This document shows positions 58,108 to 64,000 of a DNA stretch of 64,000 nucleotides, in pieces. The stretch is taken from contig OX578150.1 in NCBI GenBank assembly GCA_951213105.1, forward strand, positions 27,025,107 to 27,089,106. Direction: 5' to 3'. Every line of letters starts with the position of its first letter. Positions within the stretch are counted from its first letter, which is position 1. A program made the translations under genes and the position numbers. The notes beneath the pieces were generated by a model. The model was not told where the DNA came from. It made no database searches and saw nothing but the letters and a program-made list of their open reading frames with translations. The DNA is from Amaurobius ferox (taxonomy: Eukaryota > Arthropoda > Arachnida > Araneae > Amaurobiidae).

Positions 58108-61100
58108 ATGTTTGCCTTAGAAAGTAATATCGGAGGTACTATCCCTACCGTTACTGACGTTCCTATGCTTAATACACCCTCTTTGAACAGGATTGGACAT
58201 GTAAGTACTTGTTTTTAATGTGATTTTATTCTCTCATTTTATTAAACTTTGTATTTTTATGATGCGTAACAACTTTTTAATGAGTGTTTTTATGAATTTA
58301 ATGAAATGTCTTGGGGGGGGTCTTACATGAAATGTCTTGTATATGGATATATTCTTTAATTCAGGAATTTTATTATTTCTAATGGGGATAGTATAATGGG
58401 TTAGCGATTACTTTATATACATCTTGAGACATGTATTACATTGTTACCGAGAATAGCGTGTTTATACTAAAGTCTTGCATTTTATTTTTTACAGGTGTGT
58501 CCTAGTTGTGCGAAGAGCTTCATGGCAAAACGAAGCTTAGTGCGTCATATGAGGATTCATGATGGAAAGAAGGATTACATATGTGAATTGTGTAAGGCGG
58601 CTTTTGTAAGAAAAGATGATCTGATACGTCATGAGAAGATTCATGAGCGGCCAATTCATGGTGATAAGCCTATGCGAGGCACTAAAAGAAAAAGATTAGA
58701 TGCTCCGTGTATGAATAAAAAGAAGAAGAAGAAAGCGACTAAGAAACCCTGCAAACAGGCTTTAAACGGTACTGTGACTGTTTATAAAATTGCTGGTCAT
58801 GCTGAAAAAGATTTACTTACCTTTTTGGATTCTCATAGAATTGAGATAAAACAAGTAGTGCTAAAGGAAATTGCTTTGAAACGTAGTATTATATGGTACA
58901 TAAATGTATGTTGCCGTTTTACTCGTTTCCGATCTGGAGGAGAACAGGAATACTGTATAAACTATTTCAGAAGTTCTTGTATGAAAAACATTACAGAAGA
59001 AGATTTGGATTCTAATATGGATACTGCCTTTGCAAAAGTGTTAACATCGTTCGAAACCTATGAAGGCCGTGGTAGCGGTTGGGTCTTAGAGAGAATCGAG
59101 GAACTCATGATTGATGTTGGGATATATGATCCTCTGGCTGCTTCAAGCTATATCCCGCTACCTAAAGAACTATTAGCCAAGAAAGCTATTATTAATGTGG
59201 AAAATAGTGATCAGAAATGTTTCATGTGGTCCATCTTAGCAGAACTTTATCCAGTTTATAAGAATGCATCTCGTGTCGGCAAATATACCGAGCATGAATG
59301 CAAGTTGAATCTGGATGGAATCGAGTTTCCCACTCCTTTACACCAAGTTAAATTATTTGAGCGAAGTAATAATAATGTGAGCCTGAATGTCTTTGGATAT
59401 GAAGATAAGAAGGTGTTTCCGCTCTATATATCATCTAATAGACGAGAACAACACTGTAATTTACTGCTTATTAGTAATGATGAGCAGTCTCATTACTGTT
59501 GTATTAGAAGTATGAGCAGACTTTTATACAGTATAAGAAAACATAAAGAGAAGCAATATTTTTGTGACTACTGTTTACAACGATTTTCATCTGAAGCTCG
59601 TTTAAAGAAGCATATTGAATTATGTAGCCAATATGGTCTACAGAGAGTGGAGTTTCCCAGTGACAATGACAAGATTTTGAAATTTCAAAGTATTTACATG
59701 CAAATGCGTGTACCATTTGTGGTATACGCAGACTTTGAGTCTTTCCTAATGAAAGTGGATATATGTGAGAATACCCCTTCTGTTTCACATGAGAGTATCT
59801 TATCTCATCATGTTCCTTGTGGTTTTGCCTATATTATTATTGGGCCTGATGGAAAAACTTTTAAAGGACCTGTTATCTATAGGGGTGAAGATGTGATTCA
59901 TCATTTTTTGAAAGCCCTTATTCAAGAAGAAGAAGAGATTCAGAGAATACTGAGAGAAAATATGAAAATGAATTTTACTGCTGAAGATCGTGAAAACTTT
60001 GAAAATGCTACTCTCTGCCATATTTGTAACAAGGCTTTAGGAGAAAAGCGTGTGAGAGACCATTGCCACTTAACTTCCAAGTACAGAGGTTCAGCCCATC
60101 CTAATTGTAATCTGAATTACAAGATAAGACGACGCATACCCGTTGTGTTTCATAATTTAAAGGGGTATGATGGACATTTAATTATGCAGGGGATCGGTGA
60201 ATTTAAAGGAAAGAGGATTGAATGCATCAGTAGCAATATGCAGCAATATATCACATTCAGCCTAGGAAGTTTACAGTTTATAGATTCTCTTCAATTCTTA
60301 CCTGCCTCTATTGAGAAACAAAGTTCTAGTTTGGAATCCAATCAGTTTCGTATCACCCAAGAACATTTTACAAGTGATCAAGTGGATTTAGTGACTAGAA
60401 AGGGTGTTTACCCCTATTCTTATATGGATTGTGTTACCAAGTTTGAAGAAACGAGCTTACCCACTAAAGAGGCCTTCTTTGATGATTTAAATCGAGAGGA
60501 GGTCTCTGATGATGCCTATGCCTATGCTCAACATGTTTGGACATCTTTAAAGATAAAGAATATGGGGGAGTATCATGACTTGTACATAAAAACTGATATT
60601 CTTCTATTAGCGGACATTTTTGAGAATTTCCGTGATTTGACATTGAATTATTATGGAATAGATGCTGCCCACTGTTTAACATTGCCATCTCTTGCCTGGA
60701 ATGCAGCCTTGAAGACTAGTGGAGTATCATTAGAACTGATTACAGATCCTGATATGTACTTATTTTTAGAAGAAGGTATAAGAGGCGGTATTAGTGTTAT
60801 TAGTAAACGCCTTAGTCAGGCTAATAACAAGTATTTGGAACATTTTGATTCTACGAAACCTAGCAAATATATAATGTACCTGGATGCTAATAATCTGTAT
60901 GGGTGGGCTCTAAGCCAAGCACTCCCTGTATCGGATTTTAGATGGCTTGATTCTCAAGACATTCAGAACTTTGATCCACTTGCTGTTGAAGATGACTCAC
61001 CTGTGGGATATATTATCGAAGCGGATATAGACTATCCCCATGATTTGCATGATAAGCATAATGATTATCCTCTAGCACCCGAAAGAGTTCATATCACCCC

Positions 61101-62378
61101 ATCTCTGATTTCGGAGTATAGCCGGAATTTATCTGAAGAAATGAATTTGAAAATATGCAAGGACCAGATCAAATTAACACCTAATTTGAATCATAAGGTT
61201 AAATATGTTCTGCATTATAGAAATTTAAAGCAGTATATGAAGCTAGGGATGAAACTTGTGAAAATCCATCGAGTATTAACTTTTAAGCAAGAGCCATGGT
61301 TGAAGCCCTATGTACAATTTAACACTGAGAAGAGAATGAAAGCAAAAAATTCCTTTGAAAGAGATCTGTTCAAACTTATGAATAACGCAGTGTTTGGAAA
61401 AACTATGGAAAATTTGAGAAAAAGAATGGATGTTAAACTAGTACAGACTGAGAAGAGATTGAAAAAATTACTTGCATCACCAGCCTTACACTCCTTCAAA
61501 ATATTTAATGAAGATCTGGTAGCAGTTCATATGCATAAGACTCATTTGAAACTGAATAGACCCACCTATGCAGGTTTTTCAGTACTGGACTTGAGTAAAA
61601 CACTTATGTATGAGTTTCATTATGATTTTATTAAGAAGATGTATGGAAGCCGAGCCGAATTGCTTTTCACAGACACCGATTCCCTGTGCTATGAAATTGA
61701 AACAGAGGATATTTACAAAGATTTTGAAAGTTATGAAGACTATTTTGACTTTTCGGATTATCCTCCTACACATCCACTCCATTCCAATAAGAATAAAAAA
61801 AGGATTGGAAAAATGAAAGACGAGTTGAATGGAACTCCTGCCGTGGAATTTGTAGGCCTAAGATCGAAAATGTATAGCCTAAAAACACCCTTCACGGATA
61901 AAAAGACTGCTAAAGGTGTTAATAAGAATGTTGTAAAAAAACACATCCATCATGAATTTGCACGCTGCCACAAATGCCGCCGTGTTCATGCGGAGTACGA
62001 TCACGTTAAACATGTGGGTCCGTAAGTCCTTCCGAGAGGTTGGTGGTAGGGGAAGGAGGGTACGGTCCCTGTGGATGCCTCCCCCACTGGGTTCCGGTCT
62101 AAATTGGGTGGCACTTCCCGGCCGTCCATACAGTTACCTTACACCTTTCTGGTAGGTCGGACGGTCTGGGTCTCAACAACAACATCCATCATGAAGATTA
62201 TTATAATTGCCTAACAAGGCGAAGATATAGTAGAGTGGAACAATTTAAAATTGCAAGTAAAGACCATCAGATGTATACTGTGAAGCAAATTAAAATGGGC
62301 TTATCCCCCTATGATGATAAGCGACATATCTTAAAGGATGGTATCAAGAGCCTAGCATACGGTCATTATCAAATTTAA
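58108..62378 (+). CDS. Polinton-type family B DNA polymerase, intron-containing, SINE-disrupted
   Basis: Encodes a DNA polymerase of the protein-primed type that would copy the element. Exon 1 is 58,108-58,200 (starts MFALESNIGG); exon 2 starts at 58,495. Counting from 58,495: two C2H2 zinc fingers (residues 2-50), a Lys-rich stretch (about 75-87), a third finger (357-378), an endonuclease VII-like treble clef (Cys508, Cys511, 'VRDHCH', 'HPNCN' to 539), then exonuclease motifs D413/E415, 'NLKGYD' (554-559) and 'YIKTD' (697-701), and polymerase motifs 'YLDANNLYG' (Asp797), 'KLMNNAVFGK' (960-969) and 'FTDTDS' (Asp1060, Asp1062). All catalytic residues are present. A SINE at 61,957-62,181 replaces the natural C-terminus with 22 SINE-encoded residues; the original tail follows at 62,182-62,378. 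Activity is doubtful. Confidence 0.93.
58201..58494 (+). other. Intron in the polymerase gene, 294 bp
   Basis: The donor 'cat|gtaagtactt' and acceptor 'ttattttttacag|gtg' fit the eukaryotic consensus, and joining is in phase 0. Without splicing, the first zinc-finger cysteine would lack an ATG start close by, as exon 2 opens at GTG. A pyrimidine-rich tract precedes the acceptor. Confidence 0.75.
61957..62181 (+). mobile_element. 5S-SINE, 5'-truncated, inside the polymerase gene
   Basis: It lacks the 5S head and starts at 'tttgcacgctgcc'. The 14-bp target duplication 'acatccatcatgaa' is perfect (61,943-61,956 and 62,182-62,195). It introduces a frameshift and stop into the polymerase. Confidence 0.95.
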
Positions 62379-62401
62379 ATGACCAGACCATGCTAGATTG
62401 A

Positions 62402-62447
62402 ATTGTGGCGGTGTATCCTATACACCGGGTGGAGGTGGGACCACAAT
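62402..62447 (+). terminator. H1 nested hairpin after the polymerase stop
   Basis: It starts 23 nt after the polymerase TAA (62,376-62,378). Outer stem attgtgg/ccacaat, inner stem cggtgtat/atacaccg (loop cct), then the conserved 'ggtggaggtggga'. An A-rich tract follows. A role in transcript 3'-end formation, as with mimivirus and virophage hairpins, is inference. Confidence 0.5.
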
Positions 62448-62626
62448 TAAAAAAATATATATATATATTTCTAACAACATCTAATGTATGAAAGACACCT
62501 TATCCCATTTAGATTGTTGAAAACAAGTATCTGCTATTATTTAAAATATTTATGTTTAAAATTTTGAAATCGAAGGCCGAAATGGTTGAGGAAACACACC
62601 CCTTAAACCCTCCGAGATTCTCGAGA

Positions 62627-63544
62627 TTCTACTACTTTGAAAACACCAATTTACGCGATTCTGCTACTTTAAAACACCAATTCATGCGATTCTGCTACTT
62701 TAAAACACTAATTTACGCGATTCTGCTACTTTAAAACACCAATTCATGCGATTCTGCTACTTTAAAACACTAATTCACGCGATTCTGCTACTTTAAAACA
62801 CTAATTCACGCGATTCTGCTACTTTAAAACACTAATTCACGCGATTCTGCTACTTTAAAACACCAATTCACGCGATTCTGCTACTTTAAAAACGTGTTTT
62901 TGTTAGTTTTTTACAAGTAAAAAGTATGTTTTTGTGAAAAAACGTTAAAAAACAGCACAAGTGTGAAAACCTATGTTAATTCCCATAGAGAAAACGGCAC
63001 AAGTGCGGTTTTTGAAAAGTAAAAAACTTACATTTGCGAAAAAATATAAGAAAAAAACTTGCATTTACGAAATTTTGTTAGTAAAAATCACGTTTTTGTG
63101 AAAAAAAGTTAAAAAACAGCACAAGTGTGAAAACCTATGTTAATTTCCATAGAGAAAACGGCACAAGTGTGGTTTTTGAAAAGTAAAAAACTCACATTTG
63201 TGAAAAAATATAAGAAAAAAACTTTCATTTACGAAATTTTGTTAGTAAAAATCACGTTTTTGTGAAAAAAAGTTAAAAAACAGCACAAGTGTGAAAACCT
63301 ATGTTAATTTCCATAGAGAAAACGGCACAAGTGTGGTTTTTGAAAAGTAAAAAACTCACATTTGTGAAAAAATATAAGAAAAAAACTTTCATTTACGAAA
63401 TTTTGTTAGTAAAAATCGCGTTTTTGTGAAAAAACGTTAAAAAACAGCACAAGTGTGAAAACCTATGTTAATTTCCATAGAGAAAACAGCACAAGTGCGG
63501 TTTTTGAAAAGTAAAAAACTTGCATTTGCGAAAAAATATAAGAA
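62627..63544 (-). repeat. 31-bp and 164-bp tandem arrays (right arm)
   Basis: Mirror of 54,574-55,490: about nine 31-bp units (to about 62,892) then four 164-bp units. Unit order and variant pattern match the left arm, including the decayed innermost 31-bp unit. Confidence 0.92.
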
Positions 63545-63780
63545 AAAAAAAAAAAACTTTACGAAATTTTTAAAACATTAACACTTAAAAAATAGAAAAA
63601 GAAAAAAAAAATCATCTGATCCATCCTAACCTTTGACTGACATCATGGAAGTCACGTGCTGGTGGAAGCTCCACCCCTGCTCATGAGGTGCGCCTATGCT
63701 TTAACATGGGAGAACTAGCACCGCAATTTCCCCATGTTAAAGTATAGCACCGCGTGAGCCAGTACCCCCTACTATTCCCT

Positions 63781-64000
63781 ATAAGGAAAGTATTGTGACG
63801 GGGTCGAAAATTCGAATTCGAGTTTTCGACGGAAGAGTACGTTTCAAGCATTCCTGATCACGAATCAAACGTTTTTGAGGTGATGTCTGTGTGTGTATGT
63901 GTGTGTGTGTGTCAGTGATACTGTGGAGACGATATCTCACGAACGAATGGAGCGATTCGAATGAAATTTGGAACAAAAATCACAATCTATGAATACTGGA
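63781..64000 (-). mobile_element. Family D repeat, continued from 54,337
   Basis: Resumes with 'taaggaaagtattgtgacgg', then a GT microsatellite and 'gagacgatatctcacgaacg'. It leaves the window at its interior. Confidence 0.8.

Larger units (their letters stand above)
54338..63780. mobile_element. Polinton/Maverick-like element with polymerase gene only
   Basis: A 9.44-kb element bounded by inverted arms of about 2.59 kb (54,338-56,925 and 61,192-63,780), ends 'agggaatagtagggggtact'. It carries one gene, a family B DNA polymerase. Known Polintons are usually 15-20 kb and also encode an integrase, ATPase, protease and capsid proteins; none is seen here. So this is a reduced derivative or a distinct polymerase-only type. 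No 6-bp target duplication is evident. It sits in the hairpin of a family D repeat. Confidence 0.85.
61192..63780 (-). repeat. Right long terminal inverted repeat
   Basis: Mirror of 54,338-56,925. Its inner edge falls inside the polymerase gene at 'cataaggttaaatatg', so about one third of the gene lies in the arm. Confidence 0.95.

Noticed and set aside
62402..62447. Hammerhead or twister ribozyme
   Set aside because: The H1 hairpin lacks the CTGATGA and GAAA hammerhead core, and the twister consensus could not be matched by eye.
54338..63780. Complete Polinton with integrase, ATPase, protease or capsid genes
   Set aside because: No frame of suitable size or motif exists outside the polymerase, and the 1.2-kb region before it is non-coding.

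Overview
This is repeat-dense, AT-rich nuclear DNA from an animal, most likely an arthropod and plausibly a spider or other arachnid (inference from the mix of 5S-rRNA-derived SINEs, long-arm mariner-like elements and a Polinton-type polymerase; not proven). I found no ordinary host gene and no functional tRNA, CRISPR array or operon. Nearly everything recognisable is a mobile element, often nested three deep.

Four interspersed families make up much of the first 54 kb. Family A is about 0.75-0.8 kb, starts tctgatgtgggcagcacatg and ends in a hairpin closing with gcagggaaagtaaaa. Family B is 0.9-1.3 kb and ends acttttcaac...gtgttgtaaagtgtt. Family D is about 0.9 kb and ends in an actttccttatacat hairpin. 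Family C is mostly seen as about 0.3-kb ends next to tagaacatagtatag. All have a 3' hairpin preceded by a GTCT or GT/CA microsatellite, and A, B and D also repeat a hairpin arm just inside the 5' end. This is the layout of Helentron-associated elements (HINE/DINE-1 type); the class assignment is inference. Families E, F and G are further unassigned repeats.

Other elements, left to right: a Tc1-like remnant (4.9-5.7 kb), a 59-bp satellite (5.8-6.1), a reverse-transcriptase fragment (7.0-7.3), and mariner-like elements with cagggtgtcccaaaa ends at 8.15-10.06, 15.04-17.50, 31.6-32.1 and 36.32-37.38. There is a rearranged foldback mariner at 11.26-13.77, two hAT elements (30.27-30.62 and 53.48-54.03), a solo LTR (39.54-40.40) and one or two tRNA-derived SINEs. 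A 5S-rRNA-headed SINE family has five full copies, three 5'-truncated copies and some tail-only inserts.

The right end (54,338-63,780) holds one Polinton/Maverick-like element with nearly identical 2.6-kb inverted arms. Its only evident gene is a protein-primed-type family B DNA polymerase with N-terminal zinc fingers and an endonuclease VII-like domain. The gene has a spliceable intron and is broken near its 3' end by a SINE. The last third of the gene, the SINE with its target duplication, and two minisatellites lie inside both arms. A compact nested hairpin just after the polymerase stop codon recurs in a 540-bp cluster at 43.1-43.6 kb with compensatory base changes. That hairpin is the best candidate here for something undescribed.
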